Source: a virus
IMG/VR virus record: IMGVR_UViG_3300009124_000049
Location: 1-34,204 of that record
Strand: one strand, 5' to 3'
DNA: 34,204 nt
The notes beneath the pieces were generated by a model that saw nothing but the letters and a program-made list of their open reading frames with translations, made no database searches and was not told the DNA's origin. Position numbers and translations under genes: made by a program. Position 1 is the stretch's first letter, and every line of letters begins with the position of its first letter. Of this stretch, positions 12,341-20,142 are shown one piece after another.

Positions 12341-14359
12341 ATGGCAGACGTTCCAGCAATCGCATACATCGGCAGCGCTATGGTGCAGGGCGGCGCGAAC
12401 CCGAACGCCGAATACACGAGCTCTGGCACCTACGAGACCGAGCACCTGCGCGACAAGGACGCGCACCGAGTCTGCCCGGACAACGCGAGCACGGGCGCAC
12501 CGACCGCAAGTAGCCTGAGCTGGTATCCGTGGTTCGACGGCAACGCCGGCACCGTCTACACGATCAGCGGCGCGACCAGCACGACCGTGACGGTGACCCC
12601 GGACCCCGGTTGGACGACGAACGAGTGGGCCGGCTACAAGGTCACCAACAACAACCTGAGCGGCCTCGGATTCCGCAACAAGAACATCGCCGTCGTCAGC
12701 AACACGTCCGACACGGTCACAGTCAGCGCGTGGACCGCGACGCCTGAGACCGGCGCGGGCGTCTGGTTCAACGAGGGCCAGTGGAAGGACGTGTCGATGG
12801 TCGGCGCGTGGCGCACCTATACCGAAGTGCTCGCGAGCGTCGTGCCGACGCGCAGCGGCGCGAGCTACGCGCAGGGCAACAACGGCGCGGCACCCGACCA
12901 GATGCTCGTCCGGCAGCTCTGGGACAACGTCTACAAGGCCAGCCCCTACTTCCAGCTCTGGAAGTATGCACACGCGGCGGCGACGACCGGCGGATGGAAC
13001 GACGGCGGCACGGCGCGCACGGCCTACACGACCGAGAAGGCGCGCGTCGACGCCGCCTGGACGGCGCTCGCGACCGGCAACACGCTGCGGTGGGACTACG
13101 CAATCATCGACCAGTCCGACCTCGACGTGTATAGCTGGCGCACAAGCGGCGGCACGCCAGCGAACGCGCTGCTCTACCAAGACGACCTCGCCGAGATGAT
13201 CGCGTGGCTGCGCAGCGCCAGCGTCTTCAACAACAGCAGCCTCAAGGTGATCTTGCTCAGTCACGACGCCAAGATCCGGGCGACGCAGACGCCGGCGGGC
13301 ATCGCGGTCGCCAACCGCTACCACCAAGCGATCGCGCTCGCTGACAGCAACGTCCGCGTCTGCAACCTCGACGGCCTCGAGCTCGCGCTACGCGGCCAGG
13401 ACGCCGCGGTGCCGACGTGGCAGGGCGAAGACCCCTACTACTACTCGGCCAGCGTCTACCAGCGCGAGTATCCGCAGGAGATCCGCAAGACCATCGACCT
13501 CTGGCAGCAAGGCGCAGCGCCCAACGTCCAGAACGCGATACCCGTCTACATCTTCATCGGCGACAGCCTCGCCGTCGGCACGCACTGCGACGAGACGTTC
13601 ACCGGCGCGCTCGAGAGCCCGACGCTGACGAACACGGTGCGCAACAGCGCGCAGAAGATCTACAACCGCAGCACGGGCAACGTCGAGGCATACAACGCGC
13701 ACGACAACAGCAACACCAGCGGCAGCGCGCCGGCAGCACCGCACGCGGCTGGGCCAGAGTTTAGCCTGACCGCCGAGCTCTACGCCCGGCACCCCGACAC
13801 GGGATTCGTCATCATCAAGCGCGGCAGCAACAGCAGCACGCTCGTCGCGAACGGCACGGCCTACAGCAGCGGCACCGGCGGGCGCTGGTCCAAGAGCTAC
13901 GCCTCGACCGAACACTACGACGAGATGCGCGCCGACATCGAGAACGCGCTGCAATACATCAACGTCACGCTCGAGAAGCAGGCCGAGGTGATGGGCTTCT
14001 TCGTCAGTCTCGGCACCAACGACCAAGCCGTCAGCGGCGGCGGAGATCTGTTCACGACCGAGCTGCAGGTCTTCGTCCGCAACCTGCGCACCGACTTCGG
14101 CACGCATACGAGCGGCAAGGACACGCCGATCATCTGGCGCAAGCCGCAGCTCAACGCCGGCACGGCGATCAACGCCGAGGCCCTCAAGGTCCGAGCGGCG
14201 CTGGTCGCGCGCGCCGCGGCCGACAAGCAGTTCCGGCTGATGGATGTCGACGACATCGAGATCAGCACGGACAACGTCCACGAGACCGCGCGCGGCACGA
14301 TCATCATCGGCCAGCGGTTCGACGCCGAGCTCAACTACGTGGCCCTGCCTAACTGCTAA
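12341..14359 (+). CDS. Two-domain SGNH-type hydrolase (putative esterase)
   Basis: A 672-residue protein. The C-terminal domain (about 400-672) has the SGNH/GDSL blocks: IFIGDSLAVG with nucleophile S409, SLGTND with N560, and DNVH with D644 and H647. This is a full catalytic set for an esterase or deacetylase of the sialate/acetylxylan type. The N-terminal domain (1-390) begins in a similar way (AIAYIGSAMVQGG) and has an equivalent-looking ILLSHDAK and final helix, but lacks the nucleophile and clear Asp-His, so it looks like a degenerate copy, with a beta-rich insertion at about 60-140. Phage SGNH domains typically deacetylate capsule or O-antigen. It probably sits on the virion; it stands between terminase and portal rather than with the fibre. 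Confidence 0.75.
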   Translation: MADVPAIAYIGSAMVQGGANPNAEYTSSGTYETEHLRDKDAHRVCPDNASTGAPTASSLSWYPWFDGNAGTVYTISGATSTTVTVTPDPGWTTNEWAGYKVTNNNLSGLGFRNKNIAVVSNTSDTVTVSAWTATPETGAGVWFNEGQWKDVSMVGAWRTYTEVLASVVPTRSGASYAQGNNGAAPDQMLVRQLWDNVYKASPYFQLWKYAHAAATTGGWNDGGTARTAYTTEKARVDAAWTALATGNTLRWDYAIIDQSDLDVYSWRTSGGTPANALLYQDDLAEMIAWLRSASVFNNSSLKVILLSHDAKIRATQTPAGIAVANRYHQAIALADSNVRVCNLDGLELALRGQDAAVPTWQGEDPYYYSASVYQREYPQEIRKTIDLWQQGAAPNVQNAIPVYIFIGDSLAVGTHCDETFTGALESPTLTNTVRNSAQKIYNRSTGNVEAYNAHDNSNTSGSAPAAPHAAGPEFSLTAELYARHPDTGFVIIKRGSNSSTLVANGTAYSSGTGGRWSKSYASTEHYDEMRADIENALQYINVTLEKQAEVMGFFVSLGTNDQAVSGGGDLFTTELQVFVRNLRTDFGTHTSGKDTPIIWRKPQLNAGTAINAEALKVRAALVARAAADKQFRLMDVDDIEISTDNVHETARGTIIIGQRFDAELNYVALPNC

Positions 14360-14694
14360 TGGTCCTGTATTTCGCGAAGACATACCGCCCGCCCGCCGGC
14401 GCGCAGGGCAACGCTAAGAAGGTCATCCGCTGGCGCGAGGAGCACGGCGACGAGGTCGCCGGCATGACCCGCGTCGGCTGGGTCCGGGCGCGGCAGCTCG
14501 CGAGCGGCCGGCCGATCAGCGCCGAGACCGTCAAGCGCATGGCGGCATTCAACCGGCACCGCAAGAACGCCGAAGTCGCCGCCGAGCATAAAGACGAGCC
14601 GTGGAAGGATGCCGGATACGTCGCGTGGCTCGGCTGGGGCGGCACGACCGGCATCGAGTGGGCTATGCGCACCAGCGCATCCATGCAGGACTAG
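14359..14694 (+). CDS. Conserved phage protein of unknown function (111 aa)
   Basis: A 111-residue basic protein with GMTRVGWVRARQLASG, ISAETVKRMAAFNRHRKNAE and the C-terminal YVAWLGWGGTTGIEWA. I recall this combination as a small module found near head and structural genes in diverse phages, sometimes fused to larger proteins, with no firm function. The start overlaps the upstream stop by one base (TAATG). It is the last gene before the candidate portal promoter. The RVGWVRARQLASG segment looks like a helical DNA- or protein-binding element. A role in head assembly is suggested by position only. Confidence 0.65.
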   Translation: MVLYFAKTYRPPAGAQGNAKKVIRWREEHGDEVAGMTRVGWVRARQLASGRPISAETVKRMAAFNRHRKNAEVAAEHKDEPWKDAGYVAWLGWGGTTGIEWAMRTSASMQD

Positions 14695-14699
14695 CGTGC

Positions 14700-14720
14700 T
14701 ACACTACGCGCACCAGAAGG
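14700..14720 (+). promoter_or_regulatory. Candidate promoter and ribosome-binding site for the head operon
   Basis: The 33-nt gap before the portal gene contains TGCTACACT, with -10 TACACT at 14700-14705, and AGAAGG at 14715-14720, 7 nt before the ATG at 14728. Unlike the early promoters this would give a short leader with a Shine-Dalgarno sequence. No -35 hexamer is evident, so a phage- or host-specific activator may be required. Confidence 0.45.
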
Positions 14721-14727
14721 CGACAGC

Positions 14728-16284
14728 ATGACCACCGAGCTACGACTCCAGAACCAGAGCCAAAACCTCTACGTCCGGGCGCTGTCTACCGCCTACCGCA
14801 GCGGCATCCAGGTCCACGACCCGAGCCTGTGGCTGCTCCGCGAGCCCGAGCTCGAGGAGAAGATGCTGCGCGACGCCGACATCGCGCACGCGGTCGGCTA
14901 TCGGCGGCACCTCATCGCCGGCCAGCGGTGGAGCTGCATCCCGCGCATCACGGGCAGCCCGCGCGCCGACTTGTCGGTCGGCATCGCCAACGAGCTCCTC
15001 GACGGCATCCAAGACTTCACGCAGGCGCGGCTCAACCTCGCGCGCGCGTTCTTCTCCGGTGCCCGGTTCGGCACGATCCACGGCAAAGTGCGCACGCTGA
15101 CGATCGGCGACGGCAAGCCTCGTCGCTGGTGGTGCCCGATGCGCATCGAGGACCACGACAAGCGGCTGTTCCGCATCGTGCCGCAGCACGGCGAGACGCT
15201 GACCGCCAACTGGGAGCGGTGGGACGTATACGGTCAAGAGTGGCAGACGCAGAGCGTGCAGGACGCCGCGCACACGATCCGGCATGTCTACCAGGACGAC
15301 GAGGGCACGCTGGGCCACGGGCGCGGGCTGCGCGAGGCGCTGGGCTGGTGGTGGTATGCCAAGACGCAGGTGTTCCAAGAGAGCCTGCAGGCCGTCGAGC
15401 GGTTCGCGCAAGGCATCCTCACGGCCAAGGTCGACGGCGCGCGCGACGCCGAGACCGGCCTGCCGAACACGGAGCTGATCAACCAGTGGCGCGACGTGCT
15501 CGAGGATCTGCGCAGCCGGCACGTCCTAGTCTACGACAGCAGCGACACGGTGGAGAGCGTAAGCGTCAGCGGCGAGGGCTGGCAGCTTATGAACACGATC
15601 CGCGACGAGCTGCGGTCAACGATCTACACGCTGATCATGGGCGCGAATCTGACGACCTCGGCGAACGATGGCGGCAGCTACGCGCTCGCGCAGATCCAAG
15701 AGAACAGCACCGAGGCGCTGATCCAATACGACCGGGAGACGCTCGAGGACACTCTTACGGACGACCTGCTGGGCTGCATCTGGTGGAAGAACCACGCCAA
15801 CCTGCAAGAGCTGGGCATCGCGCAGGAGAAGCCGCGGTTCAACATCACGCAGGAGAAGCGCGAAGACCCGCAGGAGCGCGCCGCGGTCGCGCAAGTGCTG
15901 GCAGGCATGGGCGTCGAGCTGTCGCTTGAGGACGTGCTCGAGCAAACCGGATTCCGCAAGCCTGAGCAGGGCGAGGACGTCGTGCAGAAGGCGGCGGACC
16001 CAGGCGCAGGGCTGTTCGGCGGATTCGACCTGCCGACACCAGAGCCGCGCGCAGAGACTGAGGACGTGCAGCAGCCCGAGCCGGTAGACATCCAAGAGAC
16101 CGCGCTCAACGGCGCGCAGGTTCAAGCCGCGGCCGAGATCATCGACCGCGTCGTGCGCGGCCAGATGCCGCCAGGGACGGCCGTGCGGATGCTCACGAGC
16201 ATGTTCAACCTGCCCCCAGCCGAGGCCAAGGCGATGGTAGATGAGGCAGATGCGTTCACGCCGGCGCTCACACCCGAGGCATAG
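14728..16284 (+). CDS. Portal protein, DUF935 (Mu gp29-like)
   Basis: A 518-residue protein of the Mu-like portal family. Recognisable parts are the N-terminal LREPELEEKMLRDADIAHAV and RRHLIAGQRW, the wing region with WWWYAKTQVFQESLQ and ERFAQGILTAKV, and the later LIMGANLTT with a following helix DGGSYALAQIQENSTEAL. The C-terminal 100 residues are acidic and Pro/Glu-rich. The portal is a dodecameric ring at one vertex of the head, through which terminase loads DNA and to which the tail binds. Length agrees with the family. It opens the head operon behind the candidate promoter at 14700. Confidence 0.85.
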   Translation: MTTELRLQNQSQNLYVRALSTAYRSGIQVHDPSLWLLREPELEEKMLRDADIAHAVGYRRHLIAGQRWSCIPRITGSPRADLSVGIANELLDGIQDFTQARLNLARAFFSGARFGTIHGKVRTLTIGDGKPRRWWCPMRIEDHDKRLFRIVPQHGETLTANWERWDVYGQEWQTQSVQDAAHTIRHVYQDDEGTLGHGRGLREALGWWWYAKTQVFQESLQAVERFAQGILTAKVDGARDAETGLPNTELINQWRDVLEDLRSRHVLVYDSSDTVESVSVSGEGWQLMNTIRDELRSTIYTLIMGANLTTSANDGGSYALAQIQENSTEALIQYDRETLEDTLTDDLLGCIWWKNHANLQELGIAQEKPRFNITQEKREDPQERAAVAQVLAGMGVELSLEDVLEQTGFRKPEQGEDVVQKAADPGAGLFGGFDLPTPEPRAETEDVQQPEPVDIQETALNGAQVQAAAEIIDRVVRGQMPPGTAVRMLTSMFNLPPAEAKAMVDEADAFTPALTPEA

Positions 16285-16286
16285 GC

Positions 16287-16832
16287 ATGGCAACCGTCTA
16301 CGAGCGCATCGACGACGACAAGCAGTTCCTGAATCGCCACCTCGACACGGTGGGCGACGGGACCGGAGCGCACGACGCAAACGTCGACGGCAGCCGAGGC
16401 GAGGGCGAGGGCGGGCCTGTTCTGTTCCGCATCAACGCGCCGACCGAGGGCACGCATGTCATCCACAGACTGCACGCCGTCGTCGAGGATCAGGGCAACT
16501 TCCAGACATCCACATACGGCGCGCTCGCGGAGCTGACGAACGGCCTGCGCATCGGCTATTTCAACACGACAACCAACGCGATCGTCGATGATCTGACCGC
16601 AGGCCACCCGATCAAGACCAACTTCGACTGGTCGCTGCACGCCTACCCTGCGACGCTGCAAGCCTGGGGCGGCGGCAACCAGCACCTCGTCGCGATCTGG
16701 GACTTCGCCGAGGACGGATGCAGCCTACACGTCAACTCGCTACAGCCCGACCGATGCTTCGGCGTGGAGGTCCGCGACGACCTAACCGGCCTGATAGCGC
16801 AAGAGTTCATCGTATACGGCTACACAGTATGA
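16287..16832 (+). CDS. Virion-associated protein of unknown function (181 aa)
   Basis: A 181-residue, mostly beta-stranded protein with no recognised motif. Features seen are a Gly/Asp-rich loop (DGTGAHDANVDGSRGEGEGG), strands such as GPVLFRINAP and HLVAIWDFAED, and a C-terminal QEFIVYGYTV. It lies between the portal and the gpF-like gene with 2-nt and 4-nt junctions, so it is expressed with head genes. A jelly-roll-like structural or decoration role is plausible. Similar small beta proteins occur beside Mu-like portals in environmental phages, as far as I recall, without a known role. Confidence 0.6.
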   Translation: MATVYERIDDDKQFLNRHLDTVGDGTGAHDANVDGSRGEGEGGPVLFRINAPTEGTHVIHRLHAVVEDQGNFQTSTYGALAELTNGLRIGYFNTTTNAIVDDLTAGHPIKTNFDWSLHAYPATLQAWGGGNQHLVAIWDFAEDGCSLHVNSLQPDRCFGVEVRDDLTGLIAQEFIVYGYTV

Positions 16833-17737
16833 ACACCGACAAGCTGCTAGAGGACGTATCCGGCCGCTATGCCCGGCTCTACTTCGCGGCCATCCACGAG
16901 CTCTACGTGGCGAAGGTCAGCGGCGACAAGCCGAGCGCGGCAGCGGCGCGCCGGCAGCTCGCGCAGGTCATGCAGCAGACCATGGGCGTGGGCGAGGTGC
17001 TGGGCGCGTCGCTGTTGCTTCAGAACCTCAAGAGGACCGCACAGTTTGCAGCCGAGGAGCCGACGCAGACCCTGCTGCCGCGCGTGACGTTCGAGGAGGC
17101 GCTCGACGACATGGTCGAACGCGCGCCGGTCACGTTAGTCGACGCAGCCGAGCGCACCGCGCAGCGGATCGCGCAGCTCTACAGCGAGGACGCGGTCATG
17201 GCGTTCGTGCGATCGGCGGAGGAGACCGTCACCCGCGAGGCGTCCGAGTTCATCCAGCGCGCGCTACGTTCGGGCGTCGCCGAGGGCGAGGCCGGCCGCA
17301 AGCTCGCCATGAAGGTCGACGACATCCGCAAGGCATCGCAGGCGTGGTCGGAGGGCTATGCGCGCATGGTGTTCCGCACGAACATCAACACGGCGATCAG
17401 CGCCGGCCGATTCCGGCAGGCCCAAGACCCGGACATCCAAGAGGTCGCCCCAGCGTTCCGGTTCGACGCCGTCGGCGACGGCGACACTCGCAACAATCAC
17501 GACGCCGCGGACGGGCTGATCATGTCGGTCAACAACCCGGAGTGGCGCAAGATCGCGCCGCCGCTCGGCTACAACTGCCGGTGCCAAGTGGTGCATGTCA
17601 CGCGCTACGAGCTCGAGCGCATGGGCCGAATCCGTAAGGACGGATCGCTCATCGAGGACAAGGTGCCGGCTGGGGCCTTCTCTGACCCCGGATTCCGACA
17701 CGGAGGCCGCCCGGATCTGGCGCAGTCCGGTCGATGA
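16829..17737 (+). CDS. Mu gpF-like head morphogenesis (minor capsid) protein
   Basis: A 302-residue protein. The N-terminal 160 residues are helical. The C-terminal domain (about 180-270) is the Phage_Mu_F type: RMVFRTNINTAISAGRF, then FRFDAVGDGDTRNNHDAADG, and APPLGYNCRCQ with C250 and C252, the conserved end of the domain. In Mu and SPP1 (gp7) such proteins are minor head proteins attached to the portal and needed for head assembly or DNA delivery. The start at 16829 overlaps the upstream stop (ATGA). The tail RHGGRPDLAQSGR looks disordered. It is followed by an overlapping small helix-turn-helix gene. Confidence 0.85.
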   Translation: MNTDKLLEDVSGRYARLYFAAIHELYVAKVSGDKPSAAAARRQLAQVMQQTMGVGEVLGASLLLQNLKRTAQFAAEEPTQTLLPRVTFEEALDDMVERAPVTLVDAAERTAQRIAQLYSEDAVMAFVRSAEETVTREASEFIQRALRSGVAEGEAGRKLAMKVDDIRKASQAWSEGYARMVFRTNINTAISAGRFRQAQDPDIQEVAPAFRFDAVGDGDTRNNHDAADGLIMSVNNPEWRKIAPPLGYNCRCQVVHVTRYELERMGRIRKDGSLIEDKVPAGAFSDPGFRHGGRPDLAQSGR

Positions 17738-17967
17738 TGCCTGAGGACTGGCAAAACGTGCGGCAGAAGTTCCGCCGCATAGCGGCCCGCGAGGGAGTCA
17801 GGCGGATTGCCAGCGAGGTGCCGGCGAGCCACACTACCATCTACCGCATTATCAGCGGCGACACGTCGCAGCCGAGCCGCGCGCTGCGGGCGGCCATCGA
17901 GCGCATCGTAGACGACAGGACGACCGACCATGGACTACAGAACAGAACTGGCGACGATCACGGCTAA
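17734..17967 (+). CDS. Small helix-turn-helix protein nested in the head operon (77 aa)
   Basis: A 77-residue basic protein starting at ATGATG in an overlap with the gpF-like stop. Residues about 14-60 form an XRE-like helix-turn-helix: EGVRRIASEVPASHTTIYRI, then SGDTSQPSRALRAAIERIV. The last 13 residues overlap the next gene by 38 nt in another frame. A transcription-factor-like protein is out of place among head genes. It may regulate the late operon, or be a structural protein that uses the fold to bind DNA or a portal. The helix-turn-helix reading is fairly strong; function is not established. Confidence 0.65.
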   Translation: MMPEDWQNVRQKFRRIAAREGVRRIASEVPASHTTIYRIISGDTSQPSRALRAAIERIVDDRTTDHGLQNRTGDDHG

Positions 17968-18241
17968 CGCCACGGTTGCGCAGAACACGGACTTCTTCGG
18001 CTCGGACTTCTCCGTGCAGCGAGCCGGCAACCTCGTCCGCATCAGCATCCAGGCCACGGCGGCCATCGCCATCAACATCGTGCCGAGCTCCGGCGCTGTG
18101 ATACACCTGGGCACACTCTCGGCAGACGCCGTCAGCACCTACACGATCGCGCTCGACGCCGGGCGCACGTTCAACCTGCAGACCTCGGCGGCTGGAGAGA
18201 GCACGGTCGAGTTCTGCTGCGTGCAGGAGGTGCAGCAGTGA
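17930..18241 (+). CDS. Small beta-rich structural protein (103 aa)
   Basis: A 103-residue protein of alternating short strands (VQRAGNLVRISIQATA, AIAINIVPSSGAVIHLG, VSTYTIALDAG, TFNLQTSAAGES) and few charges, typical of small phage virion or head-completion proteins. It has no signal or membrane segment. It starts inside the previous gene's 3' end and its stop overlaps the GTG start of the protease gene. I do not recognise the family; position between the gpF-like and protease genes suggests a minor head component. Confidence 0.6.
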   Translation: MDYRTELATITANATVAQNTDFFGSDFSVQRAGNLVRISIQATAAIAINIVPSSGAVIHLGTLSADAVSTYTIALDAGRTFNLQTSAAGESTVEFCCVQEVQQ

Positions 18242-19602
18242 GCCACGACGTGAGCGGATACCGGGCAACGCGCAACGGCCAAGGGCATCTCACGATCCAC
18301 GACGTGCCGATCTTCGTCGAGTGCGAGCGCGGCGAGACGTGCTTCGACGCCGGCTGGATCGAGACCGCGGTTGCCAAGGCCCGGCAGGCGGCGGTCGAGG
18401 GCTATCTGCCGCCGCTGCACATCCGGCACCACGACGACGGGCCGGTGCCTGAGCCGGCGGGATTCTTCCGCATCACGCGCACGGCACCGATCACCTTCAA
18501 GGGCAAGACCCGCACGGCGATCTTCGCCGACCTTGTTATCACCCGGCCATGGGTGGAGGAGGACGTGCTGGCCGCGCGCCTGCCCTATCGCAGCGTGGAG
18601 ATATTCAACGTCGACAAGCCGGCGATCGACAGCCTCGCGCTGCTCGACCACGAGCCTCCATACCTCGAGCTGCCCATGCTGATGGTCGCCGACGTTGAAG
18701 AACCTTCGACGCTGAACGTGGCGACCAGCGGGCAGACGGTCCGTGTTGCAAATGCAACATTCGCCAACCCCTACCTTGCAGAAAGCGCACGCGCCGAGGA
18801 TGGCGTGGTAGCGTGCTTCCGGCGCGGGCATTCCGCGCACCTACTCACGCAGGACGAGCTCACCATGACCACCAAGATCGACGACAAGGCCGCCGCCGCT
18901 TCGTTCGCCTACGACGAGGACGAGGAGAAGATGGGCGACAACCCCGAGAAGAAGGAAGAGATGGCCGAGGAGTCGGAGGACTCCGACGAGAAGATGCAGG
19001 ACGGCATGAGTGCCGAGGCCGTCTGCGAGGCGATCAAGGCTGGGACGTTCGACATGGAGCAGCTCGCCATGATCGTCGCCGACGCGACCGAGGTCATGGA
19101 GGAGAAGGGCGACGCTATGGAGCCGGCGCAAGCGCCCGTTCCCGGCGAAGCGATGCGGCGCATGTCGAAACTCGAGGGCGAGAACGTGGCGCTCAAGGCG
19201 CGTCTGGACGAGCGAGATGCTTGCGACCTGCGCAAGACGGACGTGGCCCAGGCGCTGAAGCGTCTTGAGGACCGCCCGCTGGGCAGCGACCTCGAGGCCA
19301 AGCTGCAGAGCTACCACAAGACGCACGGCGCGGCTGCGTTCAGGGACTACATCGACAGCATGGTGCAGACCTTCGGAGCTCTGAGCCACAGCGACACGGC
19401 TGCGGTCGCGTTCGCCGCTCAGGCTAACAAGACGCCCGGCGTTGCCTTGAACTACACCGAGCAAGGCACGGAGGCCGTCGAGCGCGCTGCGCAGTTCGCT
19501 CGCGAGCACGTCGAGCTCATGAGGCACGGCGCGACTCGCATGAGCGAGGACCGCTACGTCGCCGTCAACATGCAACGCGCCGGCTTTGCGGCCGACGCCT
19601 AA
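18238..19602 (+). CDS. Mu gpI-like prohead protease fused to scaffold
   Basis: A 454-residue protein with GTG start. Residues 1-170 resemble the Mu gpI head-maturation protease: LHIRHHDDG supplies the candidate catalytic His (H64 or H65) and YRSVEIF the Ser (S119), in the order and spacing of phage prohead Ser proteases. The remainder is scaffold-like: very acidic (residues about 218-255, rich in Glu, Asp, Met), then a coiled coil around SKLEGENVALKARLDERD. Such proteins form the core of the prohead and cut themselves and the scaffold during maturation. An in-frame ATG at 18865 would release the scaffold alone. It precedes decoration and capsid genes, as in Mu. Confidence 0.8.
   Translation: MSHDVSGYRATRNGQGHLTIHDVPIFVECERGETCFDAGWIETAVAKARQAAVEGYLPPLHIRHHDDGPVPEPAGFFRITRTAPITFKGKTRTAIFADLVITRPWVEEDVLAARLPYRSVEIFNVDKPAIDSLALLDHEPPYLELPMLMVADVEEPSTLNVATSGQTVRVANATFANPYLAESARAEDGVVACFRRGHSAHLLTQDELTMTTKIDDKAAAASFAYDEDEEKMGDNPEKKEEMAEESEDSDEKMQDGMSAEAVCEAIKAGTFDMEQLAMIVADATEVMEEKGDAMEPAQAPVPGEAMRRMSKLEGENVALKARLDERDACDLRKTDVAQALKRLEDRPLGSDLEAKLQSYHKTHGAAAFRDYIDSMVQTFGALSHSDTAAVAFAAQANKTPGVALNYTEQGTEAVERAAQFAREHVELMRHGATRMSEDRYVAVNMQRAGFAADA
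18744..18759. promoter_or_regulatory. TGTTGCA palindrome inside the protease-scaffold gene
   Basis: TGTTGCA (18744-18750) and TGCAACA (18753-18759) are perfect inverted repeats separated by AA. The five codons across it (GTT GCA AAT GCA ACA) all end in A or T, against the local trend. It lies about 105 nt before the internal scaffold start. It could be a protein-binding site or a small RNA stem; chance is possible. Confidence 0.3.
18865..19602 (+). CDS. Nested scaffold protein from an internal start
   Basis: An in-frame ATG at codon 210 of the protease-scaffold gene begins a 245-residue product containing only the acidic and coiled-coil scaffold part. AGGA at 18851-18854 lies 10 nt upstream, a usable ribosome-binding site. 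Nested scaffolds sharing the C-terminus of the protease are known in Mu (I and Z) and lambda (C and Nu3). Here the start falls exactly where the protease domain ends and the scaffold composition begins. The product itself is inferred. Confidence 0.55.
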   Translation: MTTKIDDKAAAASFAYDEDEEKMGDNPEKKEEMAEESEDSDEKMQDGMSAEAVCEAIKAGTFDMEQLAMIVADATEVMEEKGDAMEPAQAPVPGEAMRRMSKLEGENVALKARLDERDACDLRKTDVAQALKRLEDRPLGSDLEAKLQSYHKTHGAAAFRDYIDSMVQTFGALSHSDTAAVAFAAQANKTPGVALNYTEQGTEAVERAAQFAREHVELMRHGATRMSEDRYVAVNMQRAGFAADA

Positions 19603-19631
19603 CCCACCCCGACACGGACGAGGACTGAAAG

Positions 19632-20105
19632 ATGGTAGATGTCACTGCACGCAAGACGCTCGCGACGAAGACTCGCAGCGGTCGGAGCGCCTACCCGATC
19701 GCCGATGGCGTGACGCTCTTCGAGGGCGCGCTCGTCGGTCTGGAAGGCGGCTATCTCAACCACTGGGCCGACGGTGCGAACGACGTGTTCGTGGGCATCG
19801 TGCTTGGCGACGCGCTCGGCGTCTCGCCCGGCGCAGCTCTGACCGGCGACACGAGCGGCACCCCGGTGCCAGAGGCGCGCGTCGATGACAGCGGCGTCAC
19901 GCTGCTGGGTCTGGATAGCGTTGACGGCACGCCCACTGCGGCCAACGTCGGCGACGTCGTCTACTGCACGACGAGCAACACCGACGACCTGACGCTGACC
20001 CCCGGCACCCACCCGATCGGGTTCCTGAGCGGCTTCCGTTCGGCAACCGACGTCGACGTGACGCTGTTGACGACCGCCGAGATGCTCGCCCAGGCCACCG
20101 CCTGA
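19632..20105 (+). CDS. Head decoration / stabilisation protein (putative)
   Basis: A 157-residue, beta-rich, weakly charged protein. KTRSGRSAYPIADGVTLFEG at the N-terminus and GDVVYCTTSNTDDLTL with HPIGFLSGFRSATDVDVTL near the C-terminus recall small capsid decoration proteins of the DUF2190 / gpD-like type, in which a hydrophobic barrel forms trimers on the head surface. Position supports this: it lies between protease-scaffold and major capsid, where Mu-like and lambda-like phages keep the decoration gene. The short 5' gap has no promoter signature that I trust. Confidence 0.65.
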   Translation: MVDVTARKTLATKTRSGRSAYPIADGVTLFEGALVGLEGGYLNHWADGANDVFVGIVLGDALGVSPGAALTGDTSGTPVPEARVDDSGVTLLGLDSVDGTPTAANVGDVVYCTTSNTDDLTLTPGTHPIGFLSGFRSATDVDVTLLTTAEMLAQATA

Positions 20106-20142
20106 TCGACACCCTACACCCTGACCAGAGAGAGACAGACAG

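Noticed and set aside
12047-13327. Minus-strand open frame of 426 codons
   Set aside because: Antisense shadow across two + strand genes, low-complexity Arg/Ala/Val composition.
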